Of a DNA stretch of 64,000 nucleotides, positions 12,189-27,422 are shown one piece after another. The stretch's first letter is position 1. The number at the start of each line of letters is the position of its first letter. The notes below the pieces were generated by a model. It was given only the letters and a program-made list of their open reading frames with translations. It was not told the origin of the DNA and made no database searches. A program made the translations under genes and the position numbers. This DNA is from Lethocerus indicus (Eukaryota; Arthropoda; Insecta; Hemiptera; Belostomatidae), in assembly GCA_019843655.1 (NCBI GenBank), contig JACDQD010000007.1, positions 26,368,365-26,432,364 of the forward strand, given 5' to 3'.

Positions 12189-12251
12189 ATGACGCTCCTG
12201 CCGGTCTTCGCAGCATCAATCCTGCTCTTCGCCACCGACGTCCTGGCAAAG
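12189..12251 (+). CDS. magu: SMOC-like exon 1: signal peptide
   Basis: Twenty-one codons begin at the ATG at 12189 and read MTLLPVFAASILLFATDVLA then Lys: a short N-region, a hydrophobic core and an A-x-A-like cleavage site. The exon ends in phase 0 at donor AAG|gtaatc. The ATG follows a CT-rich leader. A longer open frame from 11864 is in a different frame and has low-complexity content, so it was not used. Pairing with the Kazal exon 29.7 kb away rests on matching phase 0, strand and the expected architecture; no transcript is available to confirm it. Confidence 0.8.
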
Positions 12252-14705
12252 GTAATCGGGGAAACTTTCTATTTAATCTTTTCGCACGACCGGTCCCATC
12301 AAAATACCGGATAGAGGGGACCTGAATCTTGGTATTCGAAACAAACTCTGAATACCGACTTCGAGACTTAAATAGCCAAATAATTAATTAGCGTATAGAC
12401 CTATACTAAAAAATCTCTTGCAATTTTTTTTGGTTCATTGGTGTCCTAAAATATCGTCTGGAATACCCGTTTGTAGGGCGACTTGGAAGAGAATCTTGTT
12501 ATTCAAATCTTTCGTCTCCGCGCTCATTTCTAGGCGTCAATTTAGTCTTCCCGCCTTCGTCAGTTCCCCAAGTAATGTAACGGGTAGAGCCGGCAGACTT
12601 AAATTGGCTAAGTAAATTACTCAAGGAATGCTACTGGTGGGACAGAGCTCTCGTTTACTGAGGTGCTGATGCATTCATCACTTTTGACATTGGACCAATA
12701 CTGGTCCAATACATTCCGGTATTTTGCTAGACCGGTTTCGTCTACCCGCATTACTGCACTGTCACTTGTCAGTGCATCACTATATTAAACGCTAAACTAT
12801 CACTTTATCTAGACCGGTTTCCTTCAGTTTCCTTCTGCAGTGAGTCACTTGAACATCTCACTGGGATACCTACGTGGGCCCAAACCCGCCATTACTTATA
12901 TTAGTAATGTACCGGGGTAGTAACAGTGTAATGACGGGGTCGACAGCGAACGTGCCTGAGACATAACTTATATCTAGGATGAAGACGAGCCACTATTGAG
13001 AGGAGAACTTTCAGAAGTGCCACCCGAACAGGAGGATGAACTTAGAAAAACAAATCCGATATAAGTTCCCCCGCTTTAAATATCTTGCGGGAACAAATCG
13101 CTTGTCGAAGAACTCCCTCGAAGTTGGCGAATTTTGAAACTGTTATCACTCTGCACTCTGCTATCGTTTCTGACTAACATCGAAACAATCTCGGGTCAGA
13201 AAAGCAGTTCAGGACAGGGCCCGATCTACATTTCAAACTGGGATCGTTAGGATCCCACCTTCGGACAACAGTGTGCAGTTTTTAAACGGGACAGAAATTC
13301 TGACAAGAAACAGAGACCTCTAAAGTGTATACAGTCTATAATTAAAGGAGGAACTGACAGACGAGTATTTCTGAGCGGTCTGCACACAACATTAAAAAAT
13401 TATATGGGGATATGCCACTTGTTTCCCATGAAATACCACGGTAATATAATTAGTGGATTTAGTTTATAACCATTTTATACAGTCTTTAATATAGTAAATA
13501 TATAAGTAAATAATAAATAACATTTGGCCCACATGTATTTGGGTACTGTCGATGCCGAAACAGTCCCACCAATGGACCAAAACATGAGTTCGAGATAATC
13601 ATTATATTATTATTATTATTCATTAACAATTTTTAATCTGACAATTTTTTTCAATATACTTTTCTTCCGCAATTTTAATAATTTAAATTTTACCGTACAC
13701 AGTCCTAATTTTACTGATTCTTGGCCACCTTCAGTAGGCCGACTCATTTAGCCTATATCGGTCCTGCATGCACTTTAACAAAAGTGGCGGATGACCAACA
13801 AATCCTTAATTTTTCGTTCATGATTTTGTTTTCGTTCGGGTATATATACGGTATACTCTCGTATACGCCTAGGTCGTCGAAATTTCTTCCTGACGTATTC
13901 AAACAGGAACGGGTTTGTTTATAATATTTTGGTTTAACAGACCCGTTTTGTGGTCTGCTGGGGGTTGGAATAAAGTAGATCTCGTGTGTTTCTGTCTCCA
14001 ACCACCGGGAGGGGACAGAAACACAAGAAATCTACAATATTAACCACCACAGTACAAGCAACAGTGACAGTGCGGTGAGCATACCCAATAAAACATCCAA
14101 AGTGCCAAAAGTGACAAACACCGCTACTGAAGATGGCGAGCAGCCGAAACCGGTCTAGCAAAGGACCAAACCAGCGAGAGGAGACAGAAACACACGAAAT
14201 CTACGTTATAATTTGGTGTTCTTCAATGCCTAAATTCTCGATGAATAATAAAAGATAGAAATCTAATCGAAATTATTTCAAGCTAATTTCTTAAACGTCT
14301 GTTAGCGAAAGAGCAAGGTTCTTATAGCAAAATGTATAATTTCATCTACTATAACGTAAACAACATGTAAATAAAATACATGAAACGTATTTTATAATGG
14401 CTTCTCCTACACGATTTTTCACGCAGAGAAGGGTTCCTAAAAGAGTCTAGATGTCCTAAATTTTTCCGGGTTAACATTCTGTCCAGAAAGACAGGGAGAG
14501 AGAGAGACTAAGAGAGCATATTGCACTTACTTAATGTTCCCGTCGGTATGTTTAGGACCGAAACGAGTTCCTAAATGTCGACCGAGCGGTGAAACTTCCC
14601 AACCGGTGTTTATTTAATTAGAAATGCTTCGGTTTTATAACACCGTTTGCCTTGTGTCGGATTCCACGCGTGCATTAGCACTAAAGGAACAATCTCTTTA
14701 GCTCA

Positions 14706-14765
<60 letters not shown>

Positions 14766-17700
14766 TACTATATAATTAAAACTACGCCATAATTACGTAC
14801 ATAAATTATACCCCAATACCGGAGTACGTATCTGTAATAATCTGACGTTAGTAAAGAAACATCGCGGTAACGTTTTATATTTAAAACTTTCATGTCAAAT
14901 AAATTTCCGAAGCTGTTTGAAATAGAAAATTGACACACTCTGATGAACCTTTGTTCAGAAAGCTCATAAATATTGACTTCAAAATTTATAAGCTGTACTG
15001 GACTCTAATGCAATAATATTGGACATGCATACCCAACATAGGTTTATGTACGGGAATATTTTTATAAATAATTTTATTTCGTTTAGCCCGTTTATTTTCT
15101 GTCACTAGAATCATCGCTCGTTTCTACATTCCGGTCCTAAGAGCTGAGATTTAGGCTTCACCCCGTCGATAGTAGGGGCGATTGGGAAACTTAAGCCTCG
15201 GGTTTTAAGTAAGTTGACCTTCGTCCGTAAATATATATATATAATAGCAAAATGGAAATTTGTAATTGTAATAAAACTGTGCCAGCGGTAAGGTTCTTAG
15301 CGACGACCTTCTGACCGGAGGAAGGTCACTGGCCGGTTGGGCTCAAACAAGGGTAACAGTATTCCTTAGGTATCGGGAAGAAGACCTCTCTCTCCAAATT
15401 TCCACTCCTTATAATACTCTCCGCTACGCCCTACAAACATTCAAACTTTCCCAGACTACATTCGCTATAGAAGTATAAGTAGGCATTGTTCAAACGATGT
15501 CCAAATCGAACATTATTCATGAACATTAGTGAAAATAATTAATTAATTGCCTTCTTTCCGTAATAGAATCAAATTTGATTTAATTATAGTTTTCCACGCT
15601 TCATTTTATATTGTCTAACACAATTTAAATCAATTAACCCAGCCTTAATTTCAACGCCTGCTGTAGTCACTGAAGAAACATTTTATAATCAAATTTTCCT
15701 ATCCAACGAGAAATACTACAAGAAGCCGTATTATACAGAAAATTGGGTTTTTATTTGAGTGATAAATCAGTTTACGGCCCGTTTCGTTTATGTCTGGGCC
15801 GATAATTTGACGATTTTTTTTTATGGTCAGCTCAAAATTGACTCCACATTTTTATGAGAATACCACCGAAGAGTGCTGAAAAGTTATTGGAAGGGAAAGT
15901 TAATTTTAGCGCTAGGGAAATTAATCGTGACTGGATTGATATTTCAAATCGTATTTCGGACAGTAACTTTTAGGCAGTAGGGTACTCTGAAGCATTATAT
16001 ATGGATGGTTGAGGATGGATAGAGGAGACTGCTCCTCGGGGTCCTGTAGTCGGAGCCAGCGACCTTGGAGTAAGTGTGGACCATCCTCTCTCCCTCCCTC
16101 CATCCCTCCATCTCTCTCTCTCTCACTATACATTTCTTTTTCTTTATTTCATTCTTTTTCATCCTCCCTGATCCTCTTCTCCTTCTCCTCTTGAATTCTC
16201 CGTCTCTCCCACGAATTCTCAGCCTCCCCGCCGCCTTATTCCCTTCCACTTTCTCTTTCCCCCATATTCCCCCAAAGCGTTTTGTCTTATCCGGCCGTCG
16301 GTTATTTTTGGCCCACGCCTCCATTTCGCCCTCTCCTCGCGGATACGGACAATATTTTTAAACCTTCGGCCAGGTCTACCAATCCTGTTCGAAGAGAGAG
16401 AGAGGGCGGAGATCCTCGAGGACGGTACGGTGGAAGTTTCGGACACCTAGTGACCTTTCGCCTTTTCTCTTTTTATTTTTGTCACTACAATATTTACAAT
16501 TACATTCGGTGACACTGCGACACGCTAACACTGATGTACTCCTCCTTATTCGATAGTTTACTATTTAGGCAGCGCTCAAGATTTTCTGGTGGATTGGAGT
16601 GGTAGGATAGATTTTGAATGGAAGGATTTGTATCGGGAAGCTGAAAATTCGTGGACAGACGGAACTTTCAAATCTGAATGGATCGTCCTCTTAACGTAAG
16701 CAGCGAGGAAGGGGCGCTGGAGAAAGCACATTCTAGTGGAGACACCCACCAGGAGTACTTCATTTATTTCTTTTTTTAATTCGTATAAAATTTCTACATT
16801 TATATACACATATATTCGGACTTTTATATACTCTCGTTTTGAGCTAAGTGTTTGGTACTAGGCAAAACGCCCGTGTCCCCCAATCCGTCTTCAGTTCCCG
16901 TAAACCCGCTACGTATCATATACGGTAATGTCGCCGTATTTTAGTCGGGAACGCTACATTATAAAAGCGCAACAAACTGCCCGAATCGTTACAACGGGTA
17001 AACCGGAGTAACGGGAATAAAAAATAGATCATACGAATGTCCTCCCGTTCGTGCGGGTGGAAGCTCGTTAGAGGATGGTATATGTGGTATAATGATTCGA
17101 GATGAAGGGGATGAGAGAGAGAGAGAGAAAGAAAGGTCCAGCAGGAGGCTGTTATTATAATGGAAAAGCCTCAGGTAAACTCCACCTGCAGACGTGAGAA
17201 CCTTTCTCAACGGTGGGGGGTCTCTCCCTCTTGCCCGCCCCCCACAACACTAAGCCCCTTTCTGACCACACAGATACAACCATTTCTAACAACTCTATAT
17301 GTATTTTTAATTGACCATCTATAACAGACAATATAGTCATTTTCAGAGTGTTATTTTATGTGGAAACTATCAGCATTTACCGCAGGTTTGTGGTGTTTCT
17401 GTCTCCTCTCGCTGATTTGGTCTTTTGCCAGACCGGTTTCGGCTGCTCACCATCTTCAGTAGCGGTGTTAGTCACTGTTGGCACTTTGGATGTGGTATAC
17501 TGTTGGCGCAGTACAAGTGACAGTGACAGTGCAGCGAGGATGTCCGAAAAACATCCAAAGTGCCAAAGTGACTAACACCGCTACTGAAGATGGCGAGACA
17601 GAAACACAACAAACCCGCGGTATTCCAACCCCTCGCAGACCACAAAACAGGTGTGTTAAACTATCAGCATTTAGTTATCTATTTTCTGTCTCCCCTCGGT

Positions 17701-20700
17701 TCCGCGTCTGAAACTGTAGACCGTGGTTTGGCTAGGGGAAATAGATCTGGATTGTGCCCGAAATTCGCAGAGTGCTTATCGTGAAAAAAACCGTCTAGTG
17801 ATAAGTAAAATTCTAAGGCATCCTAGCCATTTAAAATTATGTCGATTAACGACTTTCGAAGGAAAGAGCGGGCCACTTAGCCCTGTGGCCGGGGAGATAT
17901 AATATTTATCTTGGCCGGGAGTAAATAAGGCAAGGGGACTCGCACTGAGCCGCATTACCGGCTTTTGCACTTTGAAAATAGCCTTCCTGTGTTTATTCGG
18001 CCCCGGAGTGTGAAGGAACGCGAGGGGGAGAGAGAGTGAGAGAGGAAAGGAAAAAAGTGCTGGGAGGAGAGAGAGAGAGAGAGATGATGGGATCGAGTAT
18101 TGAAAGAGCTAACAAAGCCCTACCATAGTGTAGGCTCCTCATCAGAGTTCCACTTGAATTCCGGCACAGAATTTCAAAAATATATCACAAGTTTGTCTAA
18201 ACCTTTATTTTAATAAATATTTTCATAACAAAAAACCTTTTTCTATAATGAATATTTTTCTATAATAATAATTGTATACAATATGTTATGCAGTGTGGAC
18301 ACTTTGTTTGAACATTTTCTGGGCACTTTAATTAAAGACCAACGGATCATCTCAAGCGCGTTATAACCCGGTAATTATTTCAGAATAGGCGATATAAATA
18401 AATAATAAATATAATTAATATTTATTATTTATAAATAATAAAATTAATAAAATAAGTTATAACTAGATACCGCAAAATCCCGCGATGTAGCCATAAACCC
18501 GGTGTACAGAATTAGATATAATAGAAGTAAAAAATTCGCTATACACTGAGCTCGCGATATAATTTAATGTAATTTTTGTATTAATTTGGTTTATTTTTTC
18601 AGTATCTATATATAATTGTGCAGATCTATAAATTGCTGTAAAGCTCTATTTGTAGAGTGGTATTTCCAAGAGGTCACTCACAAAGTAACACTTTCATCGA
18701 TTCCGCGCTCTGCGAAATAAATAATTTCATTCAAGATGAAACTTGTCTTCAACTGGACCCCCGTTAGACGGTTTTAACATTCTATAGGAATACGATCTGA
18801 TGTACAACACCACTTGTGCCGAGTTAACAGCAGGCCCCGATAGATAGATAGGCCTAGATAGGCCCTTCAGGACACAGTTTAAGTGAAGATCGGAAACAGG
18901 AGTTCTGGAGGGGACGCCCACGCGCTATCCCCCGTTCCTGTAAATTGCTTATCTAGATTACAATTAGACCTAATGGACACTCATTCAATTGAAATCTTCC
19001 TTCCTTCTCCTCATCCTGCTCCTTGCTCCTGCTCTCCTTCGATCTCTTCGGTCCAAACAATTCACTCCATCAACGCCAATATAGCCGACGAACGGGGACA
19101 GACGTTGGGCCCGAATCCCACGCTTGGGAGTATTATCCCGAATAAAATTTTTCTGCCTACGAATTGTGATACTGAAACTGAGAACTATGGTGTTCAACTA
19201 AGAAATCCTAAAGGTGAAAGTCAATTCACAACGACCTCAATAGTTGACGACGTCCCTTAAATTCCATTCCGGCATTTCTCATCATCCAAATTTGCTCTTG
19301 CAGTCCCTTTCTTCTTTAGCCCACCCTAAACGCAAACAGCCAAGAGATCTTCTCACGCAGAAAAGTCGCAACATCAGTGCACCTATTGACTACAAAATCC
19401 CGTTCCCACAACTTCCATTCCCGCCATCCATTATCCCCCCGCGTCGTCTTAAACGCCGCTGGCCATTGAGATCTCCTCTCCTTGGTCTGAACCCTCAATT
19501 ACTTAGGGGTTTGAGAGACATTCACGAGGAAAATACATACCAACATTTGTAAAAATGACTCATTTGTACAAAAATAAAAGCAGAAAAAAAACACTGGTCT
19601 CGGACTAAGACTCTCACATTCGATACGCCAGATGCAAGTTCCATTACTGGGCTTCTTTATCGGACGGAATTTTACCCATACCACATATACCACAATTTTA
19701 CCTATACACTGATTGTATGATACAATAAATAAAAACAAACGCGCTGTTTCTAGATGAAAATAATTGTAGCCTGGGAACGAAAGTGGCGAGTTCAAATTCA
19801 CAATCGGACTCGATACCGATTATCCGGTTAGCGTATCGAATTTTCCATTCAATAGCAAATTTGAGACGGGCATCTCGTTGACTCCGGTCCCACAATTTTC
19901 TGCCTACGCGCCGCATTGTTTCCGGATGAAAATTGTTACACAGGAAGCTAGTTCAAATTCGCAATCGAACAGGCGCGCTTCCGGCCCATAAACTGTGCCG
20001 TCCGAACACATTTTTCTACAATTTTCTGCCTGTCTACGCGCTCCTGTGTTCCAAACTCCGACCGATTACATGCAGCATATCGCTTCCGAGAAACTGCATA
20101 CCCACACCGTAGAAACGAATCGAGCGATGAATATAAATTAAACGATTATGTCTTCCTTCAATCTTTCACGGCGGTCGGCCGAATCGACAATGGGTCGATT
20201 TTAATGTGTTACACGAATGTCAATTTCTGAGTAATTGTCTTCTTTCGTTCCTAGGAATTTTATTTGTTGTATTCAAATTTAAACGGTCGCGTTGTTCACA
20301 ATAGTTGAAACGAAGAAAAATGTAAGTGTATTTCCATGGTATTGTATTACAGATACTCTATTAGAGCACTTCAGACTTATTACGCTACATGGCAACATTA
20401 CTATCCATTTGCCGATATTTTAATGGCCTTCCGCGTGTCGCTCTTAACCTATGAATTACTAAATTGTCAATTTCGATTTTTTAATCTCATATTTGACGTC
20501 AATGAACCACACTGATAATGAAAAACACGGTTCTCCGAGTTTTACTACCGTTACACAGTCTATATAGCGCCATTGTCACAATGACGCGCTCGTTCACCGT
20601 CTTCTTCGGTGTAATATAGTGAGGTACTTAAAAAAAAAGTAAAAACCTCACTTTTGCTCGAGGTTCGGTCTTTTGCCAGACCGGTTTCACCCGTTCGCCA

Positions 20701-20925
20701 TCTCCAAGTAGCGGTGTCAGTCACTTTGGCACTTTGGATGTATTTTTGGCATCCTCACTGCACTGTCACAGTCACTTTGTCCTCAACAGTACAAGTAGTT
20801 GGAAGACAGAAACACTTAAAAGCGTACCTGATGAAGCCGTCCAATTCTGATGCTGACGATCGCCAGCAGCCAAAACAGGCGTAATTAGTGACGCACCATA
20901 TTTCCCGAGGAATTCTGACTATGGA

Positions 20926-21007
<82 letters not shown>

Positions 21008-22561
21008 AGGCCGGTATTTATAGCCCGAGTTACCTTTTAAGGTAGCCCGACCATTTCAGGTAGAATAATGGTATTTTAATAATACACCTAAATTCTCCGG
21101 GCGAACGAGGCATTTATTTATTTTATTTTTTCTCAAGCTTGGTGGAGAGTAAATAATATCGGAGGAATTTTGAGGACAGGTCGGATCGGTTATAGGGGGG
21201 GCCTTACATAACCCGGTGTACAGTGTCCGTCCGGTATTGTATTGGGTTGATGGTAAGAGCGGGGTGGGGAAGAATGATTGAAGAAGAAGAAGAAGAAGAA
21301 GCGTGACTTTACACGGCCTCCAGTTTTACCTGCATACCTGAAACCTGTTTACCTGAATTTGCCCTAACGGTCTACCGGGCTCGGAGGGGGTACACGCCGC
21401 GCGTTTGGACAACCCGAAAATACCCTCTGGTAAATTTATACTCACTTTTATTTACCTTGATCCGCTTTTTTCTCCCTTTTTTGTCCCCCCAAAGCGAAAA
21501 TAAAGGGGCCGTTCTTCCGCGTTTTATTCTTCACGGTAACACGCGAGGGTCCGGAGCCGATACCATTAAGTGTTCGCCATTTCGAAGTCAGCGAGCTGCT
21601 TCGTACAGTTTATGTTAAAATTTACACTCCTCGGAGTTTTTTCCTCCCTTCAGGTTCTTTGAGCTTTACTTCTGAACTGATATATTTCCTCTTCATCGCT
21701 GATTCCTCGTTCTTAACGCCGGTTTGGAATCTTCAGACTATGTGCTCTATTACTGTCCCCTCGCTTCATCGATAATACTCGATAATAAAAACGTTTATTA
21801 GGTTTTATTCTGAAATGAAGCGTTTACAGGTTGTGCAACGCCGCGTCCTTTCCGAGAGGGATCGTTGTGAATACACTAACTCGTAATAAACCAGTTACAT
21901 AATACGTAACGGCGGGGGACCAATTCATCTGCAAACGAGAGGACTGTATAATGGAACGTCGCCGAAACTATTAATTTCCCCCGGCCATTTAGCCCGCGGA
22001 TAAACCTGAATCCCAATAGCGCCTTCGGACGACATTAGTGTTTCTAATTGCCCACTTAGCCGGTATCTGTCAGCTCTGGAATACAAGCCGCGGTCCAACC
22101 GGAATTCAACGTAGTTGCCTATTCATACATCGCTCCGCCGCTAACAGCTTTTATGGTATTTTTGTTTACAGCGGGGCGGGTATCCGGGTACCGAGAATAA
22201 TGCTATTAGTGAAGATGGTAATTTCTTGATTCAAGAACATTTCGATTATTCGATCTTATTTTAAACTTAAAATTTGGGCTTCTCGGCAGAATTGCGTCGG
22301 TAATGCATCCAGAACACGATAGTAAGTTAGCTTAATATTTATATGCCCTTATATAGTATAACATACCTGTTTTGTGGTCTGCGAGGGGTTGGAATACCGT
22401 TGATTTCGTGTGTTTCCGTCTCCTCTTTTCAAGATAATATCTCCTCTTCCAACCTACAAGAACAGACAAAGCAACATAATAAACTAATGGGACTTAAGCC
22501 TATTAAAAAAATTCCTCTCAACACAAAGAAGACAACAACGTCCCGAAAAACGCAATAACAA

Positions 22562-22606
<45 letters not shown>

Positions 22607-25600
22607 GATAAACAAAATGACCAAACCAGCGAGAGGAGACAGAAACACAACAAATCTACGGTATAACCATATTTCATTCTAACACCAGCTTTACTCCAGT
22701 GCTTTACAAGCTTAGCTTTACAATTCTGGACTTGTAAATTACAATATTTACAATATCGGGGGTTGGAGAGACCTAATTTTTCACCATTTTTGTATTGGTT
22801 CGCATTGCAGTTACCGCCTTGATATATATTTTTTTATTAGTTTACAACCGCGTATTGACACCCATCTGGGCCTATGGAATCGAACTGAACCACATTCCTT
22901 CGAAAAATCACTAACAAACCTCCATCCATATGTCTCTAATTGCAAAATCCATAATGACCTAAAAGTAAAACTGAGTAGTTTGTTCGGGAACTACAGGTAG
23001 CTTCCCTGTATAGATCCTTCCATTCCAAATTATCCCATCATTCCAATATCTTAATTCGACAACTTTATTACTTGAGTAAGGGTACGAATGTGATTGAGTG
23101 ATCTCATACAGCACTGTACAACAACAGGAACAAAAATTGTTGTTTTTTCAGAAATAATTCGCTGATTTGTCCACCCATCATCTACCGGCGGTGGGAGAAA
23201 CCCTGCAGTTGGGAGGGGACAACCGATCGCAGTAAATCGGTGCCAAAAGCGAATTGGGACGCGAACCTCGCTTGGGCCGGCGAACCGCCAGATGTGCCCC
23301 AGTCGCTATCCCATGTTTTAGGCCCACAGTGAGCGAGAGAAGAGTTTTTGTTCCGGCTGGGGGTTGGCGCCACCAGTCGCCGCCGGCGCTGAAGAAAACT
23401 ACAGGACAGAACTGGGACGCAGAAGGAGGAGCAGGAGGAGGAGTAAGAAAGAAAGAAAGAAAGAAGAATTAGGAACGAGCTCGCCGAAAAAAAAATATAT
23501 CAAACCCCGGCCAACGAAATCAAACGCCGCTGATGCAATTCATAAAATGGGCCCCTCGGACAAATAATATCTTCCAAAACCGACAAGAACCAGGAGGACC
23601 AGACGAATTCTATTTAACCCTTTCGCTACTACGGGTGTACACCCGCCAGACAACGCCGCTTATACACGAACGCCGCATCTCTTACAGAAATGGAGCCAAA
23701 AATCAAGCCAGAGGCTATCAACTCGTTGTTTTCAGTTCGCAAATAATTGCAAGCGCTATTGCAATATTTATGCGAACTTTCAGGTCGCATTTCAAATTAT
23801 CGAGATTTTACCAAATAATTATTCGTGAGATGGCTCATATAAATCTTAATCCTATAACGTTGTCAAGACAACCGATATCGACATCAATTCTTTTTTCATT
23901 CGCCTATATAGGTTTATAATTGCTGATTTTTCGTTCCCCCAATATTTTTGGATTTGAAATACAAAATTCGGCCCACAGAGGGTTAAATTACGCCAGTCGC
24001 TGTGATCATCATTAGTGCTTAAAAACTCCGAACTGTATCATATTATGAAACAAGTTAAACAATGTAATAACATACTCGGTCATGACTCGCCACATCGCGT
24101 ATCACTCATCTTTTAAACGCATATATTAGGGGTACCCAAAAGTAATCAACATTTTGACTATTGAATTAATTTTATTTTGCTAAAAAAGAAACTTTAATTA
24201 TTAATCTACTATAATATTCACCGATATAATCGACAACTCTCTGCCACATTTCCGGCAAATTTTCGATTCCCCTCTTGAAGAACTCCTAAAAACCAAAATA
24301 CATCTTATCAAATTGTTGATTAATTTTGGGTACACCTAATATAATTTCACTAGTAGTATTCTAATTTTAGTGGTATCTTAATTGTACTTGTGTATGGGAG
24401 TTTTTGCTATATCGCCGGATTTTGTAATAATCGTAAAATAAACTAAAAAGTAATTAAATCGAACACTGGTGAATACACAGTACGACGTATACGCCCTATA
24501 CGAATATATAATAGAATTTTATATACCGTAAAAATTAAGTAGGTTTAGAAAGGGTTTATAAGAGGGTGTGTGAGGGTTTATAAAGCATAAATAATATATA
24601 GAGGACCTAAGAACCTAACTACCGTATAGTGACAATAATTATCTGTTCAGGAACGCGGTCCTCGAATTTGTTTCTGCAATATGCCTCCAATATTTACGTG
24701 AAACATTGTATCGGTTGTCCATCGTTTTAAGCCTCTACGGGCCGAATTTTTATTTTAAATCCAAAAAAATTGGGGGAACGAAAAATCAGCAATTATAAAC
24801 CTATATATGCGAATGAAAAAAAAATTGATATCGATATCGGTTGTCTTGACAACGTTATAGGATTAAGATTTATGAGCTATTTCACGAAATAAAGCTATAA
24901 TTATTTGGTAAAATCTCGATAAATTGAAATGTGACCTGAAAGTTACACGGGCCCATAGGGGTTACAACGATGATACTGCGTCCCGACATTTGTTGAACGC
25001 TATAAAAATAATTTAACTTTTCCTGCACAGACTCAATTATTAGAGTAGCGGTATTATAATTGTAATTAAGGAGAGTGCCAGTTGTCTCGCATCGTGTGAC
25101 TGTGGGAAAGCGAACGGCCACTCGGGCCCGATTCAACCCCTTGGTGTACATACACGAGGAGGGGGCGGAGGAGGATAAAAAACAACTCTTGGAACTTTTC
25201 AATAGCGTGTATCGAAACGTGAATAGGCCCGACGTATAAGAGGAGGCCGAACAAAGATGACCGGGGGGGGCGGAGAGGCCAGAGGCTATTTTTAAGCCGC
25301 TCTTATAAAGAAGTTCTTGATTAGGGTCTCATTTGACACTCGGCCACCGTCACAAGCTCATAAATCAATTAATCTCATTTAATTGATAATCGATTATCTA
25401 ATTGGTCCTCCGAACTAATATCCAATATATTTATAGAGAGAACTTCATTTCCTTGCGCATATTATTTACACGCAATACCTCCCACGGTCCGGATTCGCCG
25501 GTTTGAAACTGAATTTTAATTGAGCGGAATAAAAATAAATTCTAAAAAATTAATACACAAATTTATTTTTCGATACATACACGATAGATTTCCCCTTCGT

Positions 25601-27375
25601 ACAGTCGGGTCACTTTTTGCCTATTTATTTCCCTCTAAAAGTCTAAAGAAAACGAATGCGCAGAGGTCAAGATTTATTCTTGGAAAATAAATAATGAATT
25701 ACAGACGACGTGCATTAAAAAAATTATTTCTAATAAAGTGATTTGAATTTACTTTTGGAATATCATTTTTTGTATATATCCAGTTTCTCGTCAATCGGCG
25801 ATATTGGCCAAACCGATTACGGGGACTTTGCTGTACCTACTGCAGTAATTCAGGCCCCAGGAGCATAATGTTAATGTAACTACTGCGTTCAATATAACAG
25901 TATGGATTACATAAAAAAATATATATATCGAAAAGTGAAAAATGGGACACCTTTAGTGTGATTACTTTTTCATTGTGCGGCTTTTATTGCGATGAAAACT
26001 GATATTCATATTACTACGCCTTATTTTATAGGCTGGCGGTTTTGGAATTTTTTAATCATTATTGCGGTTTCGTCAGTAGCATTCCAGTAATGGGACACTG
26101 CAGTGTTACTATCTCCACAGTACCACGGCGGTATATGATTATGGGTTTCGCTCTCAATACCGCCAGGCGACCGGTTTTTCTGACCTTAATTTCTGAACTA
26201 ATTTTTATTCCCCTTTCGCCCGGCGATCATTCTCGATCTGAAAAAAAGACAGCGACTGGAGATGGCGAGCGGCCGAAACCGGTCTGGCAAAAGACGTCGG
26301 CTCGTTCTACTGGTGAACAAAGAATGAAATGGGATTCTGAATGAATTTTTTAATTAAAATATCACAATTATATTCAGTGACACTGCGTTATGCTAGCAGT
26401 TAATGGAGAATATTCACCCATCGTTGGCACTCCACTATTCCAGTCCTCACTGGATTTTGGGAGGCGGATACGAGGAAAGCTGTTGGAGGATGAAGGGATT
26501 GGAGTTGTGGGATAGATTTGAATGGAAATTCATGGACAGACGGGAATTTTAAATCTGAACGGATCGTGGGTCTGAATGAAAACCTTTTTTTTCTCGCTTA
26601 GTCCTTACTCCATAACGCCGGGTACTGATTTATTCCACTTGGTCCAGGGGGACCCGTTCTGAACACTGCACTGTAAATTATACTGAACTTCATCGCAGTT
26701 CATCGTTCCGATTGAGCCGTCTCCAGAGACCATAAATGGTCAAAAATACGTTCACGAGTTCCTCGGGGACTTAGTCAACCTGGGAGGTGGTGGGGCCCTC
26801 CTTATAGGTCTCCTTATAGGGGGGACCTGTGTGCGGCCACCTTCCATAAACAGAGCATCCGTCCACTCTTGGGGACGGTAAATAAAACGTGGAAAAAAAG
26901 GAGAAGAGGAGAAGTGAGAAAGCCAAGAAAGCAAGAGGGGACTTGTTAAGTTGGTCAGTAGAATGCGGGCATCCTCCGCCTACGGGGAATATCTCCCGAA
27001 AGGACCTCGCGGCACTTAGAAGCTTCACAGGATGTATTGGGTCCTTAAGATTGGTTGTCTCTGAACCCCTAAAATGTCTGCATCTGTTTGCCGACAAACT
27101 GGTCTAAAACAAATTCATTTATTCTCGAATTACGGGCCTAGTCTTACAATCTTCGCTAGGCACGATAGTTTCCGAATTGATTATGGGGTGAAATCGAAAT
27201 TTGGGAAGTGGCGGAGGACTGAAACGAGTGGCAGAAAATCCTGCAATAAGTATGAAAGTGATTCTAAACAAAAAGTTTTCGTGTAGATTTCGCGTTCTCT
27301 CTCCCGTCGCTGGTCTGGTCTTTTGCTAGACCGGTTTCGGCTACTCGTATCTTCAGTAGCAATGTGATTTACTTA

Positions 27376-27422
<47 letters not shown>

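Noticed and set aside
11864..12325. 153-codon open frame as the start of the SMOC-like protein
   Set aside because: It is low-complexity (poly-Gly, Ser/Pro) and in a different frame from the signal peptide; it reflects the repeats of the 5' UTR and runs across the exon 1 donor.
22038..22230. Small gene in intron 1
   Set aside because: A single short frame with no domain and no acceptor/donor pair in phase.
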